From Terriglobia bacterium (GTDB lineage: Bacteria > Acidobacteriota > Terriglobia > JAIQFV01): a stretch of DNA of 64,000 nucleotides. Positions 25,984-34,916 of this stretch are shown piece by piece. The stretch is from positions 25,914 through 89,913 of the forward strand of contig JAIQFY010000013.1 in assembly GCA_020072965.1 (NCBI GenBank), written 5' to 3'. How positions within the stretch are numbered: the first letter of the stretch is position 1; the number at the start of each line of letters is the position of its first letter. Below the pieces are notes generated by a model, which saw only the letters and a list, made by a program, of their open reading frames with translations, was not told the DNA's origin and ran no database searches. The translations under genes were made by a program, and so were the position numbers.

Positions 25984-27219
25984 ATGAATCACCCCAAATC
26001 CTCAATGATCATAACCGCCCTCCTCGCATTACTCTCGACCGGATCATTCTCTCAGACCCGGGTAACCACTCCCCCGAGGACCGAGCCCGCCTCGACTCAG
26101 ACACCACCGGGTCAAGCGGGCAGCGACGAAATTAACAACCTGAACCAGGCCCTTGCGAAACGCGCCGCCGTCCGCAAAGATGCGAGTAGCGCCAACTCCG
26201 ACTATGTCATCGGCGCTAACGACTTGGTGGAGATTTCGGTTTTCGACATCAAGGACCTCGATCGCGTCGTCCGCGTCAGCAATCAGGGAAGGATTTCGCT
26301 TCCGTTGATTGGTTCCTTGCAGGCCTCGGGTCTGACCGCGCACGACCTCGAAATCGTGATTGCCGAATTGCTACGGCAAAAATACGTCAAAAACCCGCAG
26401 GTCAGCGTGTTTATTAAGGAATTTCAAAGTCGGCCGGTCGCTATTTACGGTGCCGTTAAGAAACCCGGAATTGTGCAGCTTCAGTCTCCCCGGACCCTGA
26501 TTGAATTGCTGGCGATGGCCGAGGGTTTCACTGAAGATGTCGGGGATTTCATTACGGTGCGGAGGCACGCGGCCTCGCCTATCAATGCTCAGGTTGCATC
26601 TGACAGAGCGTCGGAAGAGAGGGGGGCCGCTACCGGCAGCGGGAGCGCCCCTGAAACGGAGAGCAGCAGTAAATCGCCCCAACCAATTGTTGATCCAATG
26701 GCTCAAAGCACCGGCACAGGTTCCCCTGACATCGCCAACGCATCCGAGCCGCCATCGGCATCCCCTGTCTCCAAAGATCAGGTCGACATCATCAAAATCA
26801 AGATTTTTGACCTCATCAACTCCGGCGACCCCAAGTATAACCTCATGATCGAACCCGGCGATGCCATCAACGTTGCGAAAGCGGGCATTGTCTATGTGGC
26901 GGGCGATGTGGGACGCCCGGGAGGATTTGTGCTCAAGGAGCGGGAATCGCTCACGGTGTTACAGGCGGTATCGTTGGCCGAGGGGGTGCACTCGACCGCA
27001 GCGAAAAGCGCGACTCGTATCATCCGCAAGCACTCCGATGGAAAGAAAGAAGAGATCCCCATCGACCTGGGCAAGATCTTTGAAGGAAAGGCCCCGGATC
27101 TGGCTTTGCAAAACAACGACGTCCTTTTTATACCCGCCAGCGCCGGCAAGACCGCATTTAAACGAAGTGCGGAAGCCGCCCTGCAAATCGCGACGGGAGT
27201 TATAATTTATAGAAGATAG
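25984..27219 (+). CDS. polysaccharide export protein, Wza/SLBB family
   Basis: Periplasmic/outer-membrane exporter component for exopolysaccharide. The 411-residue product has an N-terminal signal sequence (about 4-26) but no lipobox cysteine, unlike classical Wza. The Poly_export domain (about 75-155) begins DYVIGANDLVEISVF and includes GRISLPLIGSLQASGLT. A first SLBB domain follows (about 160-200, GAVKKPGIVQL). A Ser/Pro/Ala-rich low-complexity insert (about 205-265) comes next, then a segment resuming VDIIKIKIFDLI and a second SLBB domain (about 300-345, GDVGRPGGFVL). The ATG at 25984 was preferred to the TTG at 25975. The Wzc-type kinase gene follows after 67 bp, as usual for this pair. 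The missing lipidation site and the insert are the unusual points. Confidence 0.88.
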   Translation: MNHPKSSMIITALLALLSTGSFSQTRVTTPPRTEPASTQTPPGQAGSDEINNLNQALAKRAAVRKDASSANSDYVIGANDLVEISVFDIKDLDRVVRVSNQGRISLPLIGSLQASGLTAHDLEIVIAELLRQKYVKNPQVSVFIKEFQSRPVAIYGAVKKPGIVQLQSPRTLIELLAMAEGFTEDVGDFITVRRHAASPINAQVASDRASEERGAATGSGSAPETESSSKSPQPIVDPMAQSTGTGSPDIANASEPPSASPVSKDQVDIIKIKIFDLINSGDPKYNLMIEPGDAINVAKAGIVYVAGDVGRPGGFVLKERESLTVLQAVSLAEGVHSTAAKSATRIIRKHSDGKKEEIPIDLGKIFEGKAPDLALQNNDVLFIPASAGKTAFKRSAEAALQIATGVIIYRR

Positions 27220-27240
27220 GTGATTCGGGCTGTTCGGTCT

Positions 27241-27269
27241 CTTCGGCCGGCGGACCTCCGGCCGAAGAG
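27241..27269. repeat. GC-rich palindromic repeat between wza-like and wzc-like genes
   Basis: CTTCGGCCGG...CCGGCCGAAG arms of about 10 bp enclose a 7-9-base centre. It is a palindromic version of the repeats at 25613, 25883 and 30178. It could form a stable RNA hairpin within the transcript; there is no T-run, so termination is unlikely. Confidence 0.7.
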
Positions 27270-27286
27270 ATCTCTTGGAAAATCCT

Positions 27287-29611
27287 ATGGATGAAACAAC
27301 CGAAGACAAGCTCGTGCCTCGCCATCGCGAGCCAATAGCGCTGGCTCGGCGGTCGAATGTTGAACCCTTGATGACACCCTGGGAGGAGGACCCCGGCCCC
27401 AGGATGCGCGACTACTTCCGTGTCATTAAGAAACGCCGGTGGGTCGTTCTCACCGTGCTCGCGACCATTGTCACGGTCGTCACGATTTATTCCTTCAAAG
27501 CAACACCGGTTTATCAGGCCAAGGCGTTGGTGCAGATCGATCGGGAATCCCCCAATGTCGTCAGCTATAAGGATTTTGTGACCGAGAATGCGGACAGCGA
27601 GCAGGTGGCGGTGCCGACCCAGGCAAGAGTACTGCAAAGCCGGATCCTGGCCCACCGCGTAATTGATCAGCTCGATCTCCGGCGCCACCCGCTGTTCGAT
27701 CCTGACCGCTCCCAGTCACCTTTTGACACCCTTAGATCCACCGATAAGAAAATCACCCCGCCCACAGTGAACACGGCCAACGATGAAGAAGAGGCAAAAA
27801 AGGAGTCGTTGGTGGTGGATCAGTTTTTAAAACAGCTTGAAGTGCGACCTATGCGGAGCAGCCGTGTGATTGAGGTGGCCTTCAGCTCGCCGGACCCGGA
27901 ACTTTCGGCGCGGATCACTAATGCACTGATCAACGGGTTTATCGACCTCAACCTCGAATCAAAGTACGAGGCTACCCTGAAAGCCTCCGAGTGGCTGCTG
28001 AAGCAGTCCGTGGATTTGAAATCGAAGGTGGAAAAAAGTGAAGAAGCGCTGGTGAATTACGCGCGCACCAATCAGATCATATCCGTCGACGAGAAACAAA
28101 ACATCGTGACTCAGAAACTCTCCAACCTGAATGAAGAGCTAACCAAGGCGCAGTCGGATCGCATCACAAAGGAATCGCTCTACCGTGAGATTCATTCTGC
28201 CGCAGGGGGAGACGTAAACTTGATTCGCGAGAATTCCTTGATCAAGACCCTTAACGAGCGACAGTCTGACCTGGAACGTCAATATGCAGATCTGGCGGCC
28301 AAGTTTCAACCGGGCTGGCCGGCGGCACAGCAGATCAAATCTCAGCTCGAGGAAGTGAAGAAACAAATCGCTTCCGAGACCCATCGAATTCTAAAGGGGA
28401 TCGACGCCGATTATTTTACCGCGGTCAAACGGGAACAACTGCTGCAGAACGCCTTGGATCAGCAAAAGTCAGAAGCCAACGCGCTGAACGAGAAATCGAT
28501 TCAATACAACATTCTCAAACGCGAAGTCGACACAAACAAGCAGCTCTACGAAGGGCTCCTGCAGCGACTCAAGGAAGCGGGGATTTCGGCCGGGCTGAAA
28601 TCCAGCAACATCCGGATCGTCGACCTGGCGGAAGTGCCCAAGGACGCCCTGAGGCCGAAGAAGGCGATGAACATCCTCCTGGGTTTGCTTGTTGGCCTGG
28701 TGTTTGGCGTAGGAATGGCGTTCCTCCTGGAGTTCATGGATACCAGCCTCAAAACGCCCGATGAGGTGGAGCAGCTTCTCCGTCTGCCTTCGCTGGCGCT
28801 GGTGCCGGCGCTTGTCCCTTCGGCCTCACAGAGAATGCTGGTGGGCCGACAGAGCCTGGCTGGCAGGAATGGAAATCCACACGAGAGGCACCATGCCATT
28901 GATCTCATCTCCCAGACGGAGGCTAAATCGATCGTGTCCGAGGCCTTTCGCACCCTGCGCACCTCGGTGCTTCTCTCCACCAATGGCCATCCGCCGAGGA
29001 GCATTCTGATCACGAGCGCCGGTCCGGGTGAAGGGAAGACGAGCACCGCCATCAACCTCGGTATTACGCTGGCGCATCTGGGAAGCCGGGTGCTGATCAT
29101 CGACTGCGATATGCGTCGCCCCCGTCTCCACCGGGTCTTCGAGATGCCGCCGGGGAATTCAGGCTTCAGCTCTTTTCTCTCGGGGAATGCAAAGCTGGTG
29201 CCCTTGATTGTGGAAACCGAGATTCCGAACCTCTATGTCATTCCCGCCGGCATCACTCCCCCCAACCCTTCGGAGTTGATCGGCTCGGAGATCATGAGGC
29301 AGTCGTTGGAAATGCTGTCGGGTCACTTCGATCACGTCATCCTGGACTCCCCGCCGGTCATGTCGGTGACTGACACCACGATCCTCTCGACCCTGGTCGA
29401 TGGCGTTGTCCTTGTGGTCCAGGGGGGAACCACGAACCGCGATGCGGCGGCACGCGCAGCCCAGCGACTGCGCGATGTCGGCGCCCGGGTTTTTGGCACT
29501 GTGTTGAATAACGTCGATGTCAGTTCGGCGGACTATGATTATTACTATCACCAGTATTACTACTACTCCTATTATTCGGAAGAAAAAGAAAAAGACGGAA
29601 AGGTGAATTAG
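27287..29611 (+). CDS. exopolysaccharide tyrosine autokinase, Wzc family
   Basis: A 774-residue inner-membrane co-polymerase/kinase that controls polysaccharide length and export. The N-terminal Wzz domain has a first membrane segment (about 48-70, WVVLTVLATIVTVVTIYSF), a long periplasmic coiled-coil region (about 200-430) and a second membrane segment (about 463-485). The cytosolic BY-kinase domain carries Walker A GPGEGKT (about 579-585), Walker A' VLIIDCDMRRPR, Walker B HVILDSPPV and a tyrosine-rich tail (DYDYYYHQYYYYSYYSE) that would be autophosphorylated. The ATG at 27287 was chosen over the TTG at 27275. It directly follows the Wza-type gene. The tail's eleven or so tyrosines in about 20 residues indicate a normal functional tail. 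No separate Wzb phosphatase gene is seen in the window. Confidence 0.93.
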   Translation: MDETTEDKLVPRHREPIALARRSNVEPLMTPWEEDPGPRMRDYFRVIKKRRWVVLTVLATIVTVVTIYSFKATPVYQAKALVQIDRESPNVVSYKDFVTENADSEQVAVPTQARVLQSRILAHRVIDQLDLRRHPLFDPDRSQSPFDTLRSTDKKITPPTVNTANDEEEAKKESLVVDQFLKQLEVRPMRSSRVIEVAFSSPDPELSARITNALINGFIDLNLESKYEATLKASEWLLKQSVDLKSKVEKSEEALVNYARTNQIISVDEKQNIVTQKLSNLNEELTKAQSDRITKESLYREIHSAAGGDVNLIRENSLIKTLNERQSDLERQYADLAAKFQPGWPAAQQIKSQLEEVKKQIASETHRILKGIDADYFTAVKREQLLQNALDQQKSEANALNEKSIQYNILKREVDTNKQLYEGLLQRLKEAGISAGLKSSNIRIVDLAEVPKDALRPKKAMNILLGLLVGLVFGVGMAFLLEFMDTSLKTPDEVEQLLRLPSLALVPALVPSASQRMLVGRQSLAGRNGNPHERHHAIDLISQTEAKSIVSEAFRTLRTSVLLSTNGHPPRSILITSAGPGEGKTSTAINLGITLAHLGSRVLIIDCDMRRPRLHRVFEMPPGNSGFSSFLSGNAKLVPLIVETEIPNLYVIPAGITPPNPSELIGSEIMRQSLEMLSGHFDHVILDSPPVMSVTDTTILSTLVDGVVLVVQGGTTNRDAAARAAQRLRDVGARVFGTVLNNVDVSSADYDYYYHQYYYYSYYSEEKEKDGKVN

Positions 29612-29633
29612 ACGAATGGGTCTGCCCGGTCGA

Positions 29634-29669
29634 TTCAGTCTATTCGGTCTGTTCAGTCGGTTCGGTCGA
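29634..29669 (+). repeat. four 9-bp tandem units TTC(A/G)GTCNN
   Basis: Units at 29634, 29643, 29652 and 29661 alternate TTCAGTC and TTCGGTC. The array contains the stop codon and last codons of the antisense four-helix-bundle gene. Similar units in opposite orientation lie on the far side of that gene (30141-30168). Confidence 0.7.
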
Positions 29670-30039
29670 GGGGTTTTGGATGGCTTCGCAAATACTTGAT
29701 CAGGGCGGAGATCATCTTCCCAGTTTTTCCAGAACATTGATAAGCATTGCTAAATTGCTCTTCTGCGATGTATCCCTGATCCAGGGCCACATAGAGGTGG
29801 CTCTCGATTTCAGACGCTGAAGCCATCGCAACCTGGAGGAACTGGACGAACTCCCGGTCGGCCCGGCGTTGGAATCCTTCAGCAATATTGGCCATGATGG
29901 AGACCGACGCGCGGCGCATTTGATCACGCAATCCAAAGTCGCGATGAATTCCACCGCTCTTTGTCAAACCGTAAATGAGTTTTGTTAACTCTCTTGCTTC
30001 CTGCCAGCATTTTAGATCTTCAAACCTGTGGACAGTCAT
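29653..30039 (-). CDS. four-helix-bundle protein (23S rRNA intervening-sequence family)
   Basis: A 128-residue protein of the IVS/four-helix-bundle family. It shows the typical start HRFEDLKCWQEARELTKLIY, then LRDQMRRASVSIMANIAEGF, REFVQFLQVAMASASEIESHL and a C-terminal helix. The ATG at 30039 matches the usual family start; an upstream in-frame ATG would add 15 unusual residues. These proteins are encoded in 23S rRNA intervening sequences or as free-standing genes of unknown function, often scattered between unrelated genes. Here the gene lies antisense to the exopolysaccharide operon, between the Wzc-type kinase and the TPR gene, flanked by oppositely oriented 9-bp repeats. It looks like an inserted cassette. 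Its last codons (LDRTD) are coded by the repeat array itself. Confidence 0.88.
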   Translation of the reverse strand: MTVHRFEDLKCWQEARELTKLIYGLTKSGGIHRDFGLRDQMRRASVSIMANIAEGFQRRADREFVQFLQVAMASASEIESHLYVALDQGYIAEEQFSNAYQCSGKTGKMISALIKYLRSHPKPLDRTD

Positions 30040-30140
30040 GTCAATTATCCAGGGGGAGTGTTCTTGAAACGCTGGGGGACTCATAAAAGATTACAGCTCG
30101 CCGGCTCCTTTTTCAATGCAATAAAGCCTGCCCCCTCCCT

Positions 30141-30204
30141 GACCGAACAGACCAAATGGACTGAACCAATCCGCCAAAAACCCGGCGGACCTTCGGCCGG
30201 ATAG
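30141..30204 (-). repeat. 9-bp repeat units (inverted) plus GC-rich repeat
   Basis: GACCGAACAGACC and GGACTGAACC are minus-strand versions of the TTC(A/G)GTC units at 29634. They are followed by a copy of the GC-rich repeat (30178-30204, CCGGCGGACCTTCGGCCGG). Together with the array at 29634 they bracket the four-helix-bundle gene. Confidence 0.6.
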
Positions 30205-30215
30205 ACCGATTCCCC

Positions 30216-31700
30216 TTGTCTCTCCCCCTCAAAAGCCTGGTCTTCGCAACCGTCTTGATTTTCTGCCTGACCCTCGCCTATTTCACGGTTCGAAATTACA
30301 CTATAGAAACGCTCCTCGATAGGGCTCCCACCAAGAGTAACCTCTTGGATCTGGATCGAATCGCACCCAACAACCCGTTTGTCAGTGCAGCCCTCGGCCG
30401 ACTGTATCAATATTCCGCCGAGGATTACGACTTGCAGCAGGCCATCGCGCACTACCAGCGCGCCTCTGCGGCCAACCCCTACGACTCCGGGACATGGCAA
30501 AATCTTGCCAAGGCATATGAAGCTTCGGGTCTGGTTGGGGAAGCTGCCCGTGCGCTTCAAAACGCCACAGCGGCAGCGCCATCCTCAACCGCGGTTCATT
30601 GGTCGATGGCCAACTTTCTGGTGAGAAACGCTTCCGATCCCACGCTCTTAACCGCAGGCCTTATGTCTTCCGATGCACCCATCGACAATGCGCCAACGAC
30701 CAACCGAGTCGACCGGAGCAAGGAAACGATGGAGGGTTCCACAAAGTTTGAGATTCCAGCGCGACTCAATGGAATCCTCCTCGAAGAACTTAGGCGCACG
30801 ATCGACCTCGATTCCAATTCCCTGACAGGGGCTTTATCCCTGGCCTCCCACGCGGGGATCGACCCACGAATCACCTATCGGACCGTTGTTCCCGCCAACG
30901 CTCCAGAACAATTTGCCGCCATCAACTGGTTCGCTGCCATGAAGGAGTGGGATACTGCGACTTTAGGATGGGACAGCCTCTCGAATTCAGGCAACCCCTT
31001 CGACATTCAGCAGACCCTCCCTTACATCGATGCCCTCATCTCCAATGATCGCATTTTTGAGGCGAATGCGACTTGGTCGCGGGCACTCTCACTCACCCAC
31101 TACCTGGAAGCGACACTTTACAGAACCGCTCTCGATCCGATTGGTTCCGGGAGCTATAGCCGGAGCACTGGCAATACTCCCGATCTTTCTCATTCAACCC
31201 AGAATCTCATTTTTAATCCCACCTTCTCCCGCGAGCCGCTCAACGGGGGCTTTGATTGGCGGATCTTCGATACCCGCGAGGCCCCGGTTCGTATCGACAA
31301 GCAGACCTTTCTCAAGAATCGCCGATCCCTCCGCATCGAGTTCACGGGCAGCTCCAATCTGGATTTTGCACACGTGTATCAGTATGTTCCGGTAAGACCG
31401 TCAACCCCTTATGATTTTTCCGTCTGGCTCAAAACCCAGGGAATTAATACCGATCACGGCCTCTATTTTGAAATCATTGATATTCATCTTGCCAGCCGCA
31501 CTCCGCAATCCGCGGCGGTTCTCTTTCAAACGACACAACTCTTGGGTGACAACGAGTGGACAGAACTGAATCAGCAATTTACGACGGGACCTTCGACCCA
31601 CCTTCTGGTGGTTCGCCTACGTCGATCCCCGTCACCTAAATTCGATAACCTCATTAAGGGGCGGGTATGGATCGGAAATGTGATGCTTGTGGAAAGATGA
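30216..31700 (+). CDS. membrane-anchored TPR protein with C-terminal jelly-roll-like domain
   Basis: A 494-residue protein. One N-terminal membrane segment (about 6-26, LVFATVLIFCLTLAYFTV) anchors it. TPR-like helical repeats follow (about 45-125, with NPFVSAALGRLYQYSAEDYDLQQAIAHYQRA and a second AxxNPYDSGTWQNLAKAYE unit). The C-terminal third (about 330-494) looks like a carbohydrate-binding-module-type beta sandwich (NLIFNPTF...GGFDWRI, SLRIEFTGS, YQYVPVRPSTPYDFSVWLKT). The start is TTG at 30216, chosen because the membrane segment begins right after; no strong ribosome-binding site is visible. It precedes an O-antigen-ligase-type gene by 15 bp. TPR/ligase pairs are common in polysaccharide loci. 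A role in polymerisation or ligation is inferred, not shown. Confidence 0.7.
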   Translation: MSLPLKSLVFATVLIFCLTLAYFTVRNYTIETLLDRAPTKSNLLDLDRIAPNNPFVSAALGRLYQYSAEDYDLQQAIAHYQRASAANPYDSGTWQNLAKAYEASGLVGEAARALQNATAAAPSSTAVHWSMANFLVRNASDPTLLTAGLMSSDAPIDNAPTTNRVDRSKETMEGSTKFEIPARLNGILLEELRRTIDLDSNSLTGALSLASHAGIDPRITYRTVVPANAPEQFAAINWFAAMKEWDTATLGWDSLSNSGNPFDIQQTLPYIDALISNDRIFEANATWSRALSLTHYLEATLYRTALDPIGSGSYSRSTGNTPDLSHSTQNLIFNPTFSREPLNGGFDWRIFDTREAPVRIDKQTFLKNRRSLRIEFTGSSNLDFAHVYQYVPVRPSTPYDFSVWLKTQGINTDHGLYFEIIDIHLASRTPQSAAVLFQTTQLLGDNEWTELNQQFTTGPSTHLLVVRLRRSPSPKFDNLIKGRVWIGNVMLVER

Positions 31701-31715
31701 ATAGACCAATCTCCC

Positions 31716-33302
31716 ATGCATAAATCTGTCCAATATGGAATTCTGGCCGTAATTGTTGCCTCTCCCCTGGCATTCGGCTCCGTCGAGCCCTGGGCCTATT
31801 CCCTGATCGACCTGTTCGGCTTCCTGCTCCTGCTTGTTTGGACATTCAATCGGCTCTTTATGCCATCCCCCGAGGGATCTGCTGATCCGAAGGGCATGAA
31901 CGGCCGGCCGGGCGAACCAATAGAACCGGCTGGGTGGCTGCGCGGCCGAGAGAGATCCGCCCGGCAGAACCGCATGACTCTTTACCTGTTGTCCGCCTTC
32001 ATTGGCTTGGTGGTTCTTCAGCTTGTACCGCTTCCGGTCCCCGTTGTCCGCCTGCTTTCTCCCGCCCGGATCAATTTTATTGAAAAGCTTCATCTGGGCG
32101 CCCCGAGTGCCGTGACATTGTCGGCAAACCCCTATTTGACTTCCATCGCCTTACTGAACTTTATGGGTCTCCTGGTTTATTTCTTCCTCATTACACGTTT
32201 GCTCGCTTCTCCGACCAAACAAGCGAATAAGCCGGACAGGCCCAACGGTAAAACCGATCAAACGACCGCGCTGAATGAACGGCCGGGCATGTTCCAAAGT
32301 CTAGCGAATAGTGCTTCCTCCGGTTTCCGCCGCGTGGCCGTGAGGAATTTGTTTTTGAAGAAACTCACACTGACCCTGATCGCCACAGGTTTTCTTGTGG
32401 CGCTATTTGGAATTATTCAAAAACTTTCCGGCGCCCAGGAGATTTACTGGATCCGAAAACTCACCCACGGCGGCTCCCTCATGGGTCCCTTTGTGAACCG
32501 GGATCATTTTGCCGGGTATATTGAGATGACCTTTGGCGTGACGCTGGGGCTCCTGCTTTTTCTCAAACGACAGGCAGGGTATCGCTGGCTCCTGGGGTTG
32601 GCAGCTGTGTTGATGGGCGCGGCGATGCTTTACTCCGGCTCTCGCGGGGGCATCGTATGTTTTCTCTTCGAACTGGTCTGTGCAGGAATACTCCTCTTCG
32701 CGTTTCGGCCCGAAGGGTCAATCCGACTCAAGAAACCCGAAAATCCGTTGACCTCGGGGCTCGTCATCCCAATCCTGCTCCTTGCGGTGATTGCCGCGAT
32801 TTCATGGATTGGCCCTGAAGCGGTCCTGGGCCGGTTGAACGAAGACGCCTCGCAAAACGATCGTCTTCCCGTCTGGCGCGACACGTGGGCAATCGTCAAG
32901 AGCTTCCCCATCTTCGGCTCGGGCCTGGGAACGTTCCGCAGTGTCTTTCCACACTATCAATCGAAGGATTTCCCGGTCCAGTTCCTGCAGGCCCACAACG
33001 ACTATATGCAATTGCTCTCTGAGACCGGAATCCTGGGGGCAGGCATGATCCTGATCGCCCTTGCAACACTCGGATACCGTCCGTTTCGCGAACGAAGATC
33101 TTCCTCCCGGCAGATCCTGTGGCCGGAAAACCGGGAGAGGCGAGGCTCTCTCAAGGAAGGGCATCATTTCAGCCGCGCCGCTCGGCTTGGGGCGCTGATT
33201 GGAATCTGTGGGATGCTCCTCCATAGCTGTTTTGATTTCAATTTACAGATCCCATCAAATGCCTTGCTCTTCACAACCCTCTGCGCCGTGGTGTCGGGTT
33301 GA
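31716..33302 (+). CDS. O-antigen ligase / Wzy_C-family polymerase
   Basis: A 528-residue polytopic membrane protein with about 10-12 hydrophobic segments and the Wzy_C signature region: GPFVNRDHFAGYIEM, LYSGSRGGIVCFL, the large loop with PVWRDTWAIVKSFPIFGSGLGTFRSVFPHYQ, and AHNDYMQLLSETG. Members join lipid-linked glycans to an acceptor or polymerise repeat units in the periplasm. Two polar inserts are unusual. One (about residues 49-87) follows the second membrane segment and is Gly/Arg/Pro-rich; the other (about 166-208) is Lys/Asn/Thr-rich, and its DNA resembles the AAC/GACC-rich intergenic repeats of this locus. The C-terminus ends soon after a phenylalanine-rich membrane segment. A second ligase/polymerase candidate lies at 34917, so one may polymerise and the other ligate; which is which cannot be decided here. 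Confidence 0.82.
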   Translation: MHKSVQYGILAVIVASPLAFGSVEPWAYSLIDLFGFLLLLVWTFNRLFMPSPEGSADPKGMNGRPGEPIEPAGWLRGRERSARQNRMTLYLLSAFIGLVVLQLVPLPVPVVRLLSPARINFIEKLHLGAPSAVTLSANPYLTSIALLNFMGLLVYFFLITRLLASPTKQANKPDRPNGKTDQTTALNERPGMFQSLANSASSGFRRVAVRNLFLKKLTLTLIATGFLVALFGIIQKLSGAQEIYWIRKLTHGGSLMGPFVNRDHFAGYIEMTFGVTLGLLLFLKRQAGYRWLLGLAAVLMGAAMLYSGSRGGIVCFLFELVCAGILLFAFRPEGSIRLKKPENPLTSGLVIPILLLAVIAAISWIGPEAVLGRLNEDASQNDRLPVWRDTWAIVKSFPIFGSGLGTFRSVFPHYQSKDFPVQFLQAHNDYMQLLSETGILGAGMILIALATLGYRPFRERRSSSRQILWPENRERRGSLKEGHHFSRAARLGALIGICGMLLHSCFDFNLQIPSNALLFTTLCAVVSG

Positions 33303-33419
33303 TAGCGGCCACCGAACTGACTCACGAACGGATGAAAAGCACTGGTCTGACCAAGTAACCGTTCATCTCACGATGGGAAGCACGCAGATCGTTCGACTTC
33401 TCAAGTCAGGTCGCCTCTT

Positions 33420-34760
33420 TTGACTTATTGGAAACAATTGATAGGAATCGAGGGCGGCGATTCGCCAGCCTCGCTGGGCTTGCGCTTGAGGGCCGGCATC
33501 GCGTGGAACTTCATAGCGGTATTTTTCAATCAGGGCAGCACCCTCGCCATTAACATCGTGGTCGCCCGTTTACTGGGACGCGAAACCTTTGGCGAGTACG
33601 CCATGCTCTACAGCACCCTGGTAGTCATCTCGACCATTGCGCAGCTCTCCACCGGATACACTTCCACGAAATATGTCGCGGAGTTCCGAACCGTGGACAA
33701 AGAAAAGGCAGGGCGCCTTCTCACGCTGTGCTTTCTGGTTTCCGCCGTGTCCGCAGCCATTGGAGCCTTTGCATTGTTGGGTACTTCCTCGTGGCTTGCG
33801 GGGGTGGTGTTGCGGGCTCCTCACTTGGTAGTGGGGCTGAAAGTCGGGTCCGCTTTTTTATTTTTCTCGACCATCAACGGATATCAAATGGGGGCATTGG
33901 CGGGCCTGGAAGGATATCGAGGGTTGGCCAAGGCCGGTGTCGCCAGTGGACTGGCCGCTCTCCTGGGCGTCTCACTCGGAGCCTACGGTTATGGTTTGAA
34001 TGGGGCGATGATCGGGCTCGCCCTGACCGCCCTTCTCCGTTGTCTTCTTCACAACGTGTGGCTGCGCCGGGAGCTGGCCCGGCAGGGATTCGGCCTGCGG
34101 TTTGAAGGGCTGGCGAACGAGGGTTCCATCCTTTACCGGTTTGCGCTGCCCGTGGCCCTCATGACTTATGTGTCGTTCCTGACGGTATGGGTCGCAAATC
34201 TGCTGCTGGTGCGTCGGCCAAGCGGGTATGCCCAGTTGGCACTCTATAGCGCCGCGACAAGCATCCGCCTGCTGGTGCTTTTCCTTCCCAATGTGATCAA
34301 CAACGTCGGATTGTCGGTCCTGAATAATGAAAGGGGAAAGGGTGACCTGCGCCGCTACCGGGAGGTCTTTCGTGTCAATGTCACCATGATATTTCTGGCG
34401 GTGCTCATTCCGGGAATGGTGCTGGCGATTGGGGGGAACGCTGCCCTGGGTGTCTTTGGCCGGAGTTTTCATGAGGGCTATCCGGTTCTTGTCCTGTTGC
34501 TCCTGTCCACGATTCCGGAGGGCCTTAGCATGGGTTTATATCAGCTCATCCAGTCCCAGGAAAAAATGTGGCTCTCTTTTGCTTTCATCGTCGTTCCGAA
34601 GGAGATCGTGTTTCTGACGTTGGCTTACATGTTGACGAGACAATACGGGGCGTTTGGTTTGGCGGGCGCCTATCTGATTGCCGCCACGGTCGGCCTCGTG
34701 AGCCACTCCGCGATAGTTTTACAACTCACTAAGAGAAAAAGCATCGCCGCATTCGCATAG
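33420..34760 (+). CDS. polysaccharide flippase, Wzx-type (MOP superfamily)
   Basis: A 446-residue membrane protein with about 12-14 hydrophobic helices. The start motif GIAWNFIAVFFNQGSTLAINIVVARLLGRETFGEYAML is typical of Wzx/PST flippases, which move lipid-linked repeat units across the inner membrane. The start appears to be TTG at 33420; no convincing ribosome-binding site precedes it, and the next in-frame Met is in the third helix. It lies between the two ligase/polymerase candidates, as expected for a Wzx/Wzy-dependent locus. The sugar specificity cannot be read from sequence. Confidence 0.85.
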   Translation: MTYWKQLIGIEGGDSPASLGLRLRAGIAWNFIAVFFNQGSTLAINIVVARLLGRETFGEYAMLYSTLVVISTIAQLSTGYTSTKYVAEFRTVDKEKAGRLLTLCFLVSAVSAAIGAFALLGTSSWLAGVVLRAPHLVVGLKVGSAFLFFSTINGYQMGALAGLEGYRGLAKAGVASGLAALLGVSLGAYGYGLNGAMIGLALTALLRCLLHNVWLRRELARQGFGLRFEGLANEGSILYRFALPVALMTYVSFLTVWVANLLLVRRPSGYAQLALYSAATSIRLLVLFLPNVINNVGLSVLNNERGKGDLRRYREVFRVNVTMIFLAVLIPGMVLAIGGNAALGVFGRSFHEGYPVLVLLLLSTIPEGLSMGLYQLIQSQEKMWLSFAFIVVPKEIVFLTLAYMLTRQYGAFGLAGAYLIAATVGLVSHSAIVLQLTKRKSIAAFA

Positions 34761-34916
34761 GGGAGGTTTGTCGCCTGCAATGGGATGAGGGATGGAGGTC
34801 AGTTGTGGGATCCGGATCTGGTCTGGCACGTCGGATTTTGTTGTTGTAGGCTTGCATCTTTAGTCTATCGAGAAGACACGCCGCCCATGAGTGGGTTGGC
34901 CCTTGAAAGGAGATAA

